Shown here piece after piece: positions 53,360-61,887 of a stretch of 64,000 bases of DNA (position 1 is the first letter of the stretch; the number at the start of each line of letters is the position of its first letter). The translations under genes and the position numbers were made by a program. The notes under the pieces are model-generated. The model was not told where the DNA came from and made no database searches. It saw nothing but the letters and a program-made list of their open reading frames with translations. The stretch is from positions 1 to 64,000 of the forward strand of contig CAWIHS010000001.1 in the NCBI GenBank assembly GCA_963836005.1, in the 5' to 3' direction. The stretch is from CAWIHS01 sp963836005. Its GTDB lineage: Bacteria > Pseudomonadota > Gammaproteobacteria > GRL18.

Positions 53360-54292
53360 TCAAATACGGCGAACATAAAATATTCGTCCTTCATATTCCG
53401 TTTGAATCAGTTGCCCCTCATTAATTAATTGGGTGATCTGCTGCCAATCCGCGCCTGATTTAGTCAATAGTGCTTTAACTGCTTCTTCTCGCATCGGATG
53501 TACCGATGTAATCGACAATAAATCTTTTGCAATATTCCCTGTGGATGCAAAAGCATTGCCTTCATAGCCGGAAAGCAGCTCAAGATGATTAACTTGCTGG
53601 CTGATGATCTGAAAGATGCGATTCAGGGCCGTCTCATCCGGTGCATGGACACTTTTTTCAGCAGGCGGTCGAGTGGGAATGGCAAGATAGGCCATATCAG
53701 GATCAAGTTTCGCCAAAAAATCAGCCAGGGCATTGACTGCTTTATCGTGACTATTGAGCGTTCTAATAAACATAGATTCAGTCGTCAACGTGCCGCTGAA
53801 ATTTTTTGTAAAGATCAACATACCTTCCAATATAGACTGATGATCTAAAGATGGGTGGGGACGATTTACCTGTTGCCACAGAGTTTCATCAATGGCATCC
53901 ACTTTGAGGGATACCCAATCTGCTTTTGCAAAAGTTTCACGAATTTCTTCCCGCCAGATCAGTGAGGCATTGGAAATAATTGCGATAGGAATACCCAATG
54001 GGCGCAAACGCTCAATGGTTTCAGATAAGTAAATATCCAAGCTTGGTTCACCATCTGGAACAAACGTCAGATAATCAACCTGTTCACCTTTTCTCTGAAC
54101 TTGTAATAGATGTTTTTCAACTTCCAGAAATATCTGCTCCGGTGTATAAAACATTCGCGGCACAATTTCTGTGGTTTTGGTCGGTCCTACCTGACAATAA
54201 ACACAGGAATAGCTACAGGCCTTGGGTGGAATATTATTAATACCCAGACTGCGTCCAAGACGGCGAGAGGGTACTGGACCAAAAGTTAACAT
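53360..54292 (-). CDS. radical SAM protein (COG0731-like)
   Basis: 310 residues. Starts LTFGPVPSRRLGRSLGIN and carries the radical SAM motif in KACSYSCVYCQVG (Cx3Cx2C). Further TFVPDGEPSLD and WVSLKVDAIDETLW, as in the group annotated as Fe-S oxidoreductases related to wyosine synthesis enzymes. A winged-helix-like end (MREEAVKALLTKSGADWQQI). Reaction unknown. The ferredoxin gene fdxA lies 49 bp upstream on the same strand and could supply electrons. Confidence 0.87.
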   Translation of the reverse strand: MLTFGPVPSRRLGRSLGINNIPPKACSYSCVYCQVGPTKTTEIVPRMFYTPEQIFLEVEKHLLQVQRKGEQVDYLTFVPDGEPSLDIYLSETIERLRPLGIPIAIISNASLIWREEIRETFAKADWVSLKVDAIDETLWQQVNRPHPSLDHQSILEGMLIFTKNFSGTLTTESMFIRTLNSHDKAVNALADFLAKLDPDMAYLAIPTRPPAEKSVHAPDETALNRIFQIISQQVNHLELLSGYEGNAFASTGNIAKDLLSITSVHPMREEAVKALLTKSGADWQQITQLINEGQLIQTEYEGRIFYVRRI

Positions 54293-54341
54293 GAAAAACC
54301 TCGTTTATATCAATACAGTCGGTTTATAAATCAGGCAGGCT

Positions 54342-54665
54342 TTATTCTTCCAGGTATTTTATTTTTCCTTTAACACCATCCCATTTCTCTGCCTCTGGAA
54401 GCGGATCAGTGGTTACATTAATCACGGGCCATTGTTTAGCCAGACGTGCATTAATTTCTATAAACTGCTTTTGTCCTTCCGGCACATCCTCTTCAGAAAA
54501 AATAGCTTCAGCAGGGCATTCAGCGACACAAACATCACAGTCAATACACTCTTCTGGATCAATCACCAGAAAATTAGGTCCCCCATGAAAGCAATCCACT
54601 GGACACACATCCACACAGTCTGTGTACTTACAACGTATACAATTTTCAGTGACGACATAAGTCAT
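54342..54665 (-). CDS. fdxA: 7Fe-8S type ferredoxin FdxA
   Basis: 107 residues from the ATG giving MTYVVTENCIRCKYTDC. First cluster motif CIRCKYTDCVDVCPVDC, second CIDCDVCVAECPAEAIF. The pattern CxxCxxxxC..C and CxxCxxCxxxCP is that of [3Fe-4S][4Fe-4S] ferredoxins. Cytoplasmic electron carrier. Probably in one transcript with the radical SAM gene downstream. Confidence 0.94.
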   Translation of the reverse strand: MTYVVTENCIRCKYTDCVDVCPVDCFHGGPNFLVIDPEECIDCDVCVAECPAEAIFSEEDVPEGQKQFIEINARLAKQWPVINVTTDPLPEAEKWDGVKGKIKYLEE

Positions 54666-54740
54666 AAACCTGCTCCGGTATTCGTTTAACAAATTGTGTT
54701 TTTACTAAGACAACATCAAGAATAGCATACTCAGTCAAGT

Positions 54741-54899
54741 TTAGTGATTAAACAAAGCCAATACAGTCTGCACTGAATTGGCTCTATTTTTTAAACTGTC
54801 CGCTGCTATCAGACCACTACAAGTGGTTACTGCGTTAAATGCGGGAGCAGTTTCATTCAAACGAGGGAATGTGATGATAGTTTCGTTAGTATTTGCCAT
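54741..54899 (-). pseudogene. peroxiredoxin N-terminal relic
   Basis: ATG behind AAGGTAG opens a 52-codon frame. The first 25 residues, MANTNETIITFPRLNETAPA then FNAVTT, match the start of AhpC/Prx6-type peroxiredoxins (usually FPRLNEPAPAFEA). After that the similarity stops before the catalytic cysteine, and the frame runs into a hairpin. Not functional as a peroxidase. Confidence 0.6.
54757..54791 (+). terminator. hairpin followed by T-run
   Basis: AGCCAATaCAGT pairs with ACTGaATTGGCT around a four-base loop, with one mismatch, followed by CTATTTTTT on the plus strand. It lies within the peroxiredoxin relic, so it was probably brought there by a rearrangement. Confidence 0.55.
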
Positions 54900-55118
54900 T
54901 ATTTTCTACCTTTAAATAAATTCATTATCAATGTGGAAGGCAATTTGAATAATGCCTTTAACTGGAATCTTTAATATCAGCAAGTGCTAATATTGTACAA
55001 TGAAATAATCTATCCGTTATAATCGTTTTTTTCGATTAAACGAATATTAATAACTCATGTCATTTGCATGAAGAAGAATTGTGTCTCAATGATAGTTTAC
55101 TGTGATATTTATCAATGC

Positions 55119-55140
55119 AAATAAGATTGATTCTCATTAT
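55119..55140 (+). promoter_or_regulatory. possible Fur-binding site
   Basis: AAATAAGATTGATTCTCATT resembles the Fur box (GATAATGATAATCATTATC) read on either strand, with the best half TGATTCTCATTAT. It lies upstream of psd; a feoB relic follows psd, so this could be an inherited iron-regulated promoter. Confidence 0.4.
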
Positions 55141-55141
55141 A

Positions 55142-55273
55142 GTGATACTAGAAGGTCATTTAAGGGGGGAGCTTACCTGGAACATCGGCCAATACCATGG
55201 TCAAATGGCACGCGCCATCAAAATGCCTGATTCAACCAACCCGAAAAGAACACAAGAAGGAGCAAGACAATGA
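55142..55273 (+). CDS. possible small open frame upstream of psd
   Basis: GTG start, 43 residues: MILEGHLRGELTWNIGQYHG, QMARAIKMPDSTNPKRTQEG, ARQ. No family recognised. Its stop overlaps a second tiny frame (MSIEFA) that has a good AAGGAG site and whose TGA overlaps the psd ATG. May be a translated leader or a gene tail. Confidence 0.3.
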   Translation: MILEGHLRGELTWNIGQYHGQMARAIKMPDSTNPKRTQEGARQ

Positions 55274-55286
55274 GTATCGAATTTGC

Positions 55287-56174
55287 ATGAGGAGGATGAC
55301 AATCACTCATTGGTTCAAAGCGATACTACTATATTTACTACCACATCACCTACTGTCAAGAATAGTGCAGTGGACCACGCGTTGTCGGCACTTTCCATTG
55401 CGTAAATCCATTACGCGTTGGTTTGTTCGCCACTACAATGTCGATATGTCAGAAGCCCTGGAATCGGATCCCTTCGCCTATCCAGACTTCAATAGTTTTT
55501 TTACTCGCGCATTACGTTCCGAAGTACGTCCTATTGCTCAAGAAGCAGGACAAATTTGCTGCCCGGCCGATGGATCCATAAGCCAATTGGGTGATATCCA
55601 AAAGGCTCAGATTTTTCAAGCTAAGGGACATAGCTACTCTCTAATAGAACTGCTTGGCGGTTCTGAAGAGCGGGCACAACCATACATGGGTGGACGGTTT
55701 GCGACCATGTATCTTTCCCCCGGTGACTATCATCGACTGCATATGCCTTTGTCTGGTCGTTTGCTGAAAACAGTATATATCCCTGGGCGGTTATTCAGCG
55801 TATCACCCGACTACACCGAATCTATACCTCACCTGTTTACACGAAATGAACGTGTGGCTTGTATTTTCCAGACAGAGTCCGGTCCGATGGCCGTAATCTT
55901 GGTGGGTGCTATTTTCGTCGGTTCTATTGAAACTGTGTGGGCGGGTGAAATTACACCGCCAAGGGGTAAAGCGGTCAATGTGACGACTTACGATGTTATT
56001 GGCGATAATGTTATCCAGTTGGAACGAGGTGAAGAGATAGGGCGTTTCAACATGGGTGGGTCGACGATTATTGTCCTGTTCGGGCAGGACTGCGTGAAGT
56101 GGGAGACCGGACTTTTGCCCGCAATGCGGGTAAAGTTTGGTCAACCATTGGGTCGCGTGCTTCTGCGGCCGTGA
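55287..56174 (+). CDS. psd: phosphatidylserine decarboxylase
   Basis: 295 residues. Start taken at the ATG overlapping the stop of the short leader frame (ATGA); an ATG three codons later is the alternative. Family parts: YPDFNSFFTRALRSEVRPIA, CPADGSISQLG, YLSPGDYHRLHMPLSGRL with the catalytic His, and the autocleavage site FNMGGSTIIVLFGQD. The usual LGST becomes GGST; the cleaved Gly-Ser bond is kept. Makes phosphatidylethanolamine in the inner membrane. Slightly GC-richer than its neighbours. Confidence 0.93.
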   Translation: MRRMTITHWFKAILLYLLPHHLLSRIVQWTTRCRHFPLRKSITRWFVRHYNVDMSEALESDPFAYPDFNSFFTRALRSEVRPIAQEAGQICCPADGSISQLGDIQKAQIFQAKGHSYSLIELLGGSEERAQPYMGGRFATMYLSPGDYHRLHMPLSGRLLKTVYIPGRLFSVSPDYTESIPHLFTRNERVACIFQTESGPMAVILVGAIFVGSIETVWAGEITPPRGKAVNVTTYDVIGDNVIQLERGEEIGRFNMGGSTIIVLFGQDCVKWETGLLPAMRVKFGQPLGRVLLRP

Positions 56175-56362
56175 GTTTTTCCATCAGTGTCTCGATGTAT
56201 TCAAAGAAATATTCCTTATATTTCTAGGCCTTATGTTTTCCAGAAGAAAACCATATTGTTTTTACTGAAAGGCTGAAAACCGAATTGAATTTTCTGCAAT
56301 TTTGCACCGTCAAATGAAATTTCAACATCATTTAGAGGCTGAATTTTAGCTGGTTAGTTTAG

Positions 56363-56758
56363 TTGAAACGCTTCAAATTGATTTTTAATGTCTCCAGGGT
56401 CAGAAATAACCATAATGGACTCTTATCCTTTATTTTGTATGTTTTTGGAATGATAGAACGGATCAGCGAGGCGGCTGCTCCTGTGATCGTTGGTATATTA
56501 GGACTTCCAAAGGAAGCGGTTGCTTCTTTAATTGTCGGTTTTCTGAGAAAAGATGTGGCTGTGGTTATGCAGCTAACGCTTGGGCTGGATATGGGGCAGC
56601 TTATTGTGGCCAGAGTGCTACTGACCATGTATTTTCCCTGTGTTGCAACTTTTGTCGTTTTATTCAAAGAGCCCGGGGCTGGGGAGCTGTTCAAAGCCAC
56701 CGCTATTATGGTTGCTTCTACCTTGCTGGTCGGAGGGTTCCTGAATATGCTACTGTAA
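56363..56758 (+). pseudogene. feoB: FeoB C-terminal relic
   Basis: Reads FILYVFGMIERISEAAAPVI, VGILGLPKEAVASLIVGFLR, KDVAVVMQLTLGLDMGQLIV, ARVLLTMYFPCVATFVVLFK and a last helix. This is the second Gate region of the ferrous iron transporter FeoB, ending as in the full protein. The G domain and first Gate are missing. It could still make a membrane protein of about 120 residues but cannot transport iron alone. Confidence 0.82.
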
Positions 56759-56763
56759 CCCAA

Positions 56764-57327
56764 TTATAGTCTATATATCTCTTCGAGCAGGTTTAAAAGC
56801 GGTAGAAATAGCATTTCCACCTCGGTGATCTTTATATCACCCTGATTGGGAAAGAAAAAATGGCTATTTCGGTTGCGGCGGGTGCGTATGATGATGTAAA
56901 ACATCTGACTTATCAGCTTCTTTTTTTCGGCATCAATCGATATTCTGCTGAAGAGTTCTTTTTCGGCATGTTTTAATGCTGTACTTACGCTGCCCGTATT
57001 GATCTGTGCGACATAATCGATCTCTAATTTCCTGAGTGTTTCATTCAGCCATTTATTTGCGATGGCAGTCACTTTTTCGCCGTATTCGCTATGGGCCCTT
57101 TTTTTGAAAAAAAGGATATGGTGCTTTAACAGACAGGCTTTGAGCAAAATCTCCGCTGAAAGCGAAATATTGCGCCAGAAATCAACAGCTTCAAAAGGAT
57201 CCAGCTCAGAAGAGATATCTTTGACAGCATAAGAGCCGTTTTTGTAGGCTATAATATTTTGAAATGTAGCCAGGTGTATAGCATAGCGATGATTTTCTGC
57301 AGCAATGCAACTGATATCTACTTTCAT
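56764..57327 (-). CDS. HEPN-like protein with RNase motif
   Basis: 187 residues, mostly helical. FWRNISLSAEILLKACLLKH near 50-69 resembles the HEPN core helix, and R151-x4-H156 in RTRRNRNSHFFF matches the Rx4-6H motif of HEPN ribonucleases. The start giving MKVDISCIAAENHRYAI was taken. No nucleotidyltransferase (MNT) or other antitoxin gene is beside it; neighbours are the feoB relic (convergent) and an MBL-fold gene on the same strand. The role could be a toxin, an RNase of another system, or none of these. Assignment from motifs only. Confidence 0.6.
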   Translation of the reverse strand: MKVDISCIAAENHRYAIHLATFQNIIAYKNGSYAVKDISSELDPFEAVDFWRNISLSAEILLKACLLKHHILFFKKRAHSEYGEKVTAIANKWLNETLRKLEIDYVAQINTGSVSTALKHAEKELFSRISIDAEKKKLISQMFYIIIRTRRNRNSHFFFPNQGDIKITEVEMLFLPLLNLLEEIYRL

Positions 57328-57399
57328 TTCATCACCTGTGACGGGCAAATTCCTATTTTATCAATAATATCCACTATAAATAAGTGACCATAACCCCTA

Positions 57400-58236
57400 T
57401 TAAAACTCAATGCAGAAGTGATGCCTGCTGCCTACATTGGATGCCTGAACACTACCCGGAAAACGTTTCTTAAAATCGCAGATGGCATTAAGACCCGTAC
57501 AGTGATTGCCTGCAAGATAGGGAATAGAAAACTGTTCCAGGGAATCACCAGTGAAGGCCAGACGTTCAGCTGTGGCATTGAGCAAATGCATACCGCCAAT
57601 TACTGCATGAATGGGCCTTCTGCTGCTAAGTGTGAGAATGTACTCCAGTGTATTAATGACGCCGGAATGACCACAACCAAGCAGTACCACAACACCTTGA
57701 AATGTCTCAATATAAAGGGCCTGGTCATCAACTAATGAATCGGAGTGATTCAGTTCCTGGTCAATATAAAAAGGGCCGCCTGTCTCTTCGATTTTATGAG
57801 TTCTCGGTATCTCACCCGTGACATAGATGCCTTTAGTGATCTCGGTAGGCTTGCGGGTTTGAATAATTTGCCTGGTCAAAGAACGGATTTTTGTGAGATC
57901 ACTCATGGGTGCCCCAATATTACGGCCATTTTGGTTGAATTTACTGCCCAATGCTTCCGGATGCAGATAGAGATCGACCGGGCCCGTCATGTCAAGTGCT
58001 TCTGCCAGACCGCCCATATGATCGTAGTGTCCGTGGCTTAAGACAATAGACTCAATGGATTTTATCGGCAGATCCAGTTGCTTGGCATTGTGTCTTAGCG
58101 TAAGACCTTGTCCTGTATCAAATAACAGGCAATAGTTGTCAGCCTCAATGAGGAAGGCGTTTCCATGCTCACCCAGTAGCCCGGGGCCAACTGCAGTATT
58201 TTCAACCAGTTGAGTAATAGTCAGTGTTTTAATCAT
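57400..58236 (-). CDS. MBL-fold hydrolase (COG1237 / MJ1236-like)
   Basis: 278 residues. Metallo-beta-lactamase motif LSHGHYDHMGGLAEAL, GEHGNAFLIEADNYCLLFDT at the start and VVLLGCGHSGVINTLEYI near 200. A single-domain member of the group that includes the archaeal enzyme making a dihydropterin-linked ribofuranosyl compound. The bacterial role is unclear. Cytoplasmic. Same strand as the HEPN-like gene, 70 bp upstream. Confidence 0.87.
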   Translation of the reverse strand: MIKTLTITQLVENTAVGPGLLGEHGNAFLIEADNYCLLFDTGQGLTLRHNAKQLDLPIKSIESIVLSHGHYDHMGGLAEALDMTGPVDLYLHPEALGSKFNQNGRNIGAPMSDLTKIRSLTRQIIQTRKPTEITKGIYVTGEIPRTHKIEETGGPFYIDQELNHSDSLVDDQALYIETFQGVVVLLGCGHSGVINTLEYILTLSSRRPIHAVIGGMHLLNATAERLAFTGDSLEQFSIPYLAGNHCTGLNAICDFKKRFPGSVQASNVGSRHHFCIEF

Positions 58237-58467
58237 GTGTTATTTTTAACCTCACAAATAACAGCCTATGGAGCCCAGGTTTTACATTATCCTAAAAAAA
58301 TCAGTTAAACCTACTGCGAGCGTCTAATACACTGAATCTTCAAGACTTTCCAGAACATTTTGAACTCACCCGTAGGGTGGCTACGAATAAGTCCAAAATA
58401 ACCTGTAAATTATTGAATCTTCAGCACCTTAATCGCTCTCGCTACGATTGAACTGATTATTTTAGGA

Positions 58468-58760
58468 TTATGCAAAAGAGCTCAGCTGCACCGGTAAACG
58501 TCTGGCTCCCCACTTCAGTACCCCGGGACAATGGGCACCGCAATTTTTGCAGCATTCCTTGTCATCCAGGTTCCAGTCTGAAAGGACGTACCTGTCTCTG
58601 CCAATAAGGCGCGTATTACATTGATGGCAATAAGTACTTTCCCCGTCTTCATCGTGAACATTGCCGGTATAGGCATAATGCTCACCATTATCCAGTGCTA
58701 TGCGCCTTGCACGGGTCAGTTTAAACGTTAAAAAATGACCTTTTTTGTACTCCAGTACAT
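58468..58760 (-). pseudogene. AmrS (AmmeMemoRadiSam radical SAM) C-terminal relic
   Basis: Reads LTFKLTRARRIALDNGEHYA, YTGNVHDEDGESTYCHQCNT, RLIGRDRYVLSDWNLDDKEC, CKNCGAHCPGVLKWG and a stop. This is the zinc-ribbon-like end of AmmeMemoRadiSam radical SAM enzymes (CxxC pairs present). The radical SAM domain itself is gone; upstream is a fragment of an IS4-type transposase in the same frame, so the open frame of 233 codons is a chimera. Confidence 0.82.
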
Positions 58761-59264
58761 TATTTATCCAGCAGCTAAAAACCTTGTCAGCAATGACTTT
58801 CATCAACTCTGCCAGGGCTGGTTTTGACAACTGATTATGTAAGGGCTTATACCTCACATGTTGATTGCTCAGTTGATTAAAGCTTCTCAATAAGTCCATG
58901 TAAGATCCCCTCCCCCTGTCAGGGGGAGGGTTAGGGTGGGGGTTAAGTGCTTGATTATATACACTACCCCCATCCTGGCCTTTCCCTGATAGGGTGAAGG
59001 AACTTAAACTGCATGGACTTATTGAGATGTCACAAATCATAGCTGTAACCCATTGAAAGGTTATGATATTTCTTTCTCTTTTGGTAAACCCTGTGACTTT
59101 GACGAGTTTGTTCAGTTTGTTTTTGCTTAAAATCAGTTTTAGTTTTTTCGGGATTGTGCTAATGGTCATTTAAAGTTTTTTTGTTGAAAAAATAATGGCC
59201 TGAGTATCACTATTTGATCATCAAATTGGCTTCATTTCAACTTCTAAAGATCTTCCCTATGAAG
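58761..59264 (-). pseudogene. IS4-type transposase relic, copy 2, with MITE inside
   Basis: Reads LNKLVKVTGFTKRERNIITF, QWVTAM, then MITE-derived sequence, then SFNQLSNQHVRYKPLHNQLS, KPALAELMKVIADKVFSCWI. It shares its outer end (to TTCATAGGGAAGATCTTTAG) and its inner break point (TGGATAAATA) with copy 1. No DDE domain. Confidence 0.75.
58883..59030. mobile_element. family E MITE, copy 2, inside the IS4 relic
   Basis: Ends CTTCTCAATAAGTCCATG and, inverted, CATCTCAATAAGTCCATGCA; interior GGGGGAGGGTTAGGGTGGGG arm and CCCCATCCTGGCCTTTCCCT arm as in copy 1. No target duplication recognised, so flanks may have been lost. By chance it leaves the reading frame open. Confidence 0.8.
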
Positions 59265-59568
59265 TAGTTAATAAAATATATTTTCCTGTTCTTGTTTTAT
59301 CAGACCACTGAAAAAGCACTTTAATGCCGTAAAAATTCAAATATACGTAAATATACCGATATTCTGAGAGCCAATAGTGACATAGAAAAACTCTAATATA
59401 ACTGAAGTTATAGGAAATACAGGCATCTCGACGTGTACGGGAATATTTATATGCGGTGCGTATTAAGAGAAAAAATGAGTGATTAATTTAGCTTTATAGC
59501 AGGGGATTTTTTTGCAACGCCGGGACGGGCTTTGGGTTCAGTTTTGTGAGTTGCAGGTCAACTTTGAA
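59265..59568. other. 304-bp stretch, nothing firm
   Basis: AT-rich, no gene, hairpin or known repeat recognised. Confidence 0.35.
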
Positions 59569-59739
59569 TCATGAACGCCGTTTGGTAATATAACTAAAGA
59601 TGGCTAAACGCAACTCTTCAAATTGTTTATTCCTGGCTGTTTTATCCGTTATCAGACACACATCAACAAACTGCTCAAGTAATTTATCAGCAGGAGAAAT
59701 GTTCTGTTTCTTGTCCGGGAAATGAATTACTTTAGCCAT
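59569..59739 (-). CDS. small cytoplasmic protein, unknown
   Basis: 56 residues behind AAGGACG: MAKVIHFPDKKQNISPADKL, LEQFVDVCLITDKTARNKQF, EELRLAIFSYITKRRS. Charged and helical, normal composition. No family recognised. The ribosome site and spacing support a real gene. Confidence 0.5.
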   Translation of the reverse strand: MAKVIHFPDKKQNISPADKLLEQFVDVCLITDKTARNKQFEELRLAIFSYITKRRS

Positions 59740-59890
59740 CAATCGTCCTTATTTCTGAATGAAATTATAGTCTTTCCACAACATCGTAAGAATCGGTCAT
59801 TTCCTACTTTGACGGATTAATGTCTGCAAGTGTGAACGCAATACCGTTAATAATGGAATTGCTATGATGTTTTCGCTGATGTTCAAATCT

Positions 59891-61054
59891 TTATCCCGCT
59901 GCTTTTATAGCGGATTCAACTAAAGCTATTGCCCTGTTTAGTAAATCCCTGCTGATATAGTAGTGCGGTGAAAAGCGAATACAATGATTTCTCAGGGCAC
60001 ACATGACATTGTGATGCATTAAATTCTGATAAAGAATTTCAGATTCAATGTATGCATGCTTGAAAGAGACAATACCGCTGATCCTATGCTTTTGAGCATT
60101 ACTGATAACGTGTATCCCGGGAAGAGTCGTGAGTTTTTGCATCAGATACTGACTATTATTGATGATTTGCTGCTCAATGAAATCCATGTTTCTGTCTAAT
60201 AATAACGACACACTGCTGTTCAGGGCATGAATTCCCAGCATATTAGGACTGCCGCATTCAAATCGGCGGGCTGACAGGGCAGGGGTCCAGTGTGGTGAAT
60301 CAAAATTACCCATATCTTCAATCATGTGCCAGCCAAACTGGCTGAGTTTTAACTGGCTTCTCCTTGCCGCTTTACAGTAAAAAAGCCCTAAGCCTTCCGG
60401 ACTCATCAACCACTTGTGTCCATCAGCCATAACAAAATCTGCATGTGTTGATTGCACATCAAAACCCAGAGCACCAATACTCTGAATGGCGTCAATACAA
60501 AACAGGATCCCTTTCTGCTTACAAAAGCTGCCTAATAATTTGAGATCCAGGCGCAGACCACTGGCATATTGTACAGAACTTACTGACATTAGCCGTGTGT
60601 GCTGATCACAGGCATTCATCAAGGCCTTTTCAGGCGAGATGGTTTGCTTGCCTGTAAGGCGATCGGGCATGGTTATTTCTATTTCTTTGACACTAACCCC
60701 TTGATCGCTCAGTGATTCCCAGATGATGCGGTTTGAAGGAAACTCAGCCTGGAGTATGACGATATTATCATCTGCTTGCCATTTAATGCCATAGGCAACC
60801 ATTGATAAGGCTTCCGAGGTATTTTTCACCAGGGCTATATCATCTGCATCAGGGGCATTAATCAATTTAGCAAGATTGCTTCGCAGAAGATGTTCTGTTT
60901 GCAACCATTGGGAATAATGTTTCGAACCCAGCAATGCATTTTCATCGGCAAAAGCCTTTATGGCCTGTGCTGTTCGCACAGGCCAGGGTGATACTGCCGC
61001 ATGGTTTAGATAAATCAGGTCAGGATCCAGCGTAAAATCATTAAGGTAATTCAT
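59891..61054 (-). CDS. class V aminotransferase (PLP enzyme)
   Basis: 387 residues. PLP lysine in ADGHKWLMSPEGLGLFY; NTSEALSMVAYGIKW for the phosphate site, and FCIDAIQSIGALGFDVQ with the pyridine-binding Asp. The group contains cysteine desulfurase-like and isopenicillin-N-epimerase-like members; the catalytic Cys loop of desulfurases is not obvious, although MCALRN has a Cys near the end. Reaction not known. Monocistronic. Confidence 0.87.
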   Translation of the reverse strand: MNYLNDFTLDPDLIYLNHAAVSPWPVRTAQAIKAFADENALLGSKHYSQWLQTEHLLRSNLAKLINAPDADDIALVKNTSEALSMVAYGIKWQADDNIVILQAEFPSNRIIWESLSDQGVSVKEIEITMPDRLTGKQTISPEKALMNACDQHTRLMSVSSVQYASGLRLDLKLLGSFCKQKGILFCIDAIQSIGALGFDVQSTHADFVMADGHKWLMSPEGLGLFYCKAARRSQLKLSQFGWHMIEDMGNFDSPHWTPALSARRFECGSPNMLGIHALNSSVSLLLDRNMDFIEQQIINNSQYLMQKLTTLPGIHVISNAQKHRISGIVSFKHAYIESEILYQNLMHHNVMCALRNHCIRFSPHYYISRDLLNRAIALVESAIKAAG

Positions 61055-61308
61055 CAGCTAATAAGACTCTTGTTTAATATGATTCATAGACCAGAATGAT
61101 CTAATTCACAACTGTTATGGTAAAAAAAAATGCAATCAATCACCCGGAAAATATTTCAGCTAAGCTGAATAATTATATTTATGCAATAAATCTGCAAATT
61201 TATAAAATTTCACTTTAAATTATCACGTTTGAATAGTATATTCCCATCTGTAAGTATTCAGTTCCTTAATTATTAGAAAAACAGTTAATACCAATTTAGG
61301 AGGTTTAA

Positions 61309-61704
61309 ATGGCGGATTTATTTAGCGATGAGTGGATGAAATCTTTTCAGGCAATCTGGAATGCAGATCCAGAACTCAAGGATGCACTGGCAGCTATCGA
61401 TTTTAATTCAACGATCGGTTACGGCATGCCTGGCGAAGACAAACCCAGAGGTTATATCAATGTGGTTAACGGCGAGATTACAGATGCCGGAGCCTTCACT
61501 GACCAGGCTCTTAACTGGGACATCAGAGCTTCTGATGCAAACTGGGAAAAATGGCTGGCCAAAGGCGTTGGCATGGCGGGTCTGGGCATGGCCGTAACTA
61601 CCGGAAAAATGAAGTTCCTGGTAGGCGACTTCAAATCTATGGTCAAAGATCCAAGAATGGCTGGTCCATTTATTAAAAGCTTTAATGCTATGGGACAGGT
61701 ATAA
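61309..61704 (+). CDS. SCP2 sterol-binding-type protein
   Basis: 131 residues behind AGGAGG. Small soluble protein with an SCP2-like fold: FSDEWMKSFQAIWNADPELK, GYINVVNGEITDAGAFTDQA, LNWDIRASDANWEKWLAKGV, GKMKFLVGDFKSMVKDPRMA. The family binds lipids or other hydrophobic ligands. The strong ribosome site suggests high expression. Standalone with its own hairpin terminator. Confidence 0.82.
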   Translation: MADLFSDEWMKSFQAIWNADPELKDALAAIDFNSTIGYGMPGEDKPRGYINVVNGEITDAGAFTDQALNWDIRASDANWEKWLAKGVGMAGLGMAVTTGKMKFLVGDFKSMVKDPRMAGPFIKSFNAMGQV

Positions 61705-61738
61705 ACCGGATCTAAAGTATAAAACAGCTTGTGTCACT

Positions 61739-61762
61739 GACCATCCAAAAATGCGGATGGTC
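61739..61762 (+). terminator. hairpin after the SCP2-type gene
   Basis: Stem GACCATCC/GGATGGTC, 8 bp, loop of eight bases, 35 bp after the stop. No T-run. Resembles the end hairpin of family-D repeats, so it may be a fragment of one. Confidence 0.5.
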
Positions 61763-61887
61763 ACTTGGCTGATTAAAATCATCTTTGAGGTTCCTGTAAG
61801 AAACACCTGCTATTTGTATCAATACCTTGTATAATAGCCTGTTTTCCATTCCGGGCTCATTAAGCTCGTCACTCAAGGTTTATCTCA

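Noticed and set aside
59891..61054. Naming the class V aminotransferase a cysteine desulfurase
   Set aside because: The conserved catalytic cysteine loop is not evident and no Fe-S assembly genes are adjacent.
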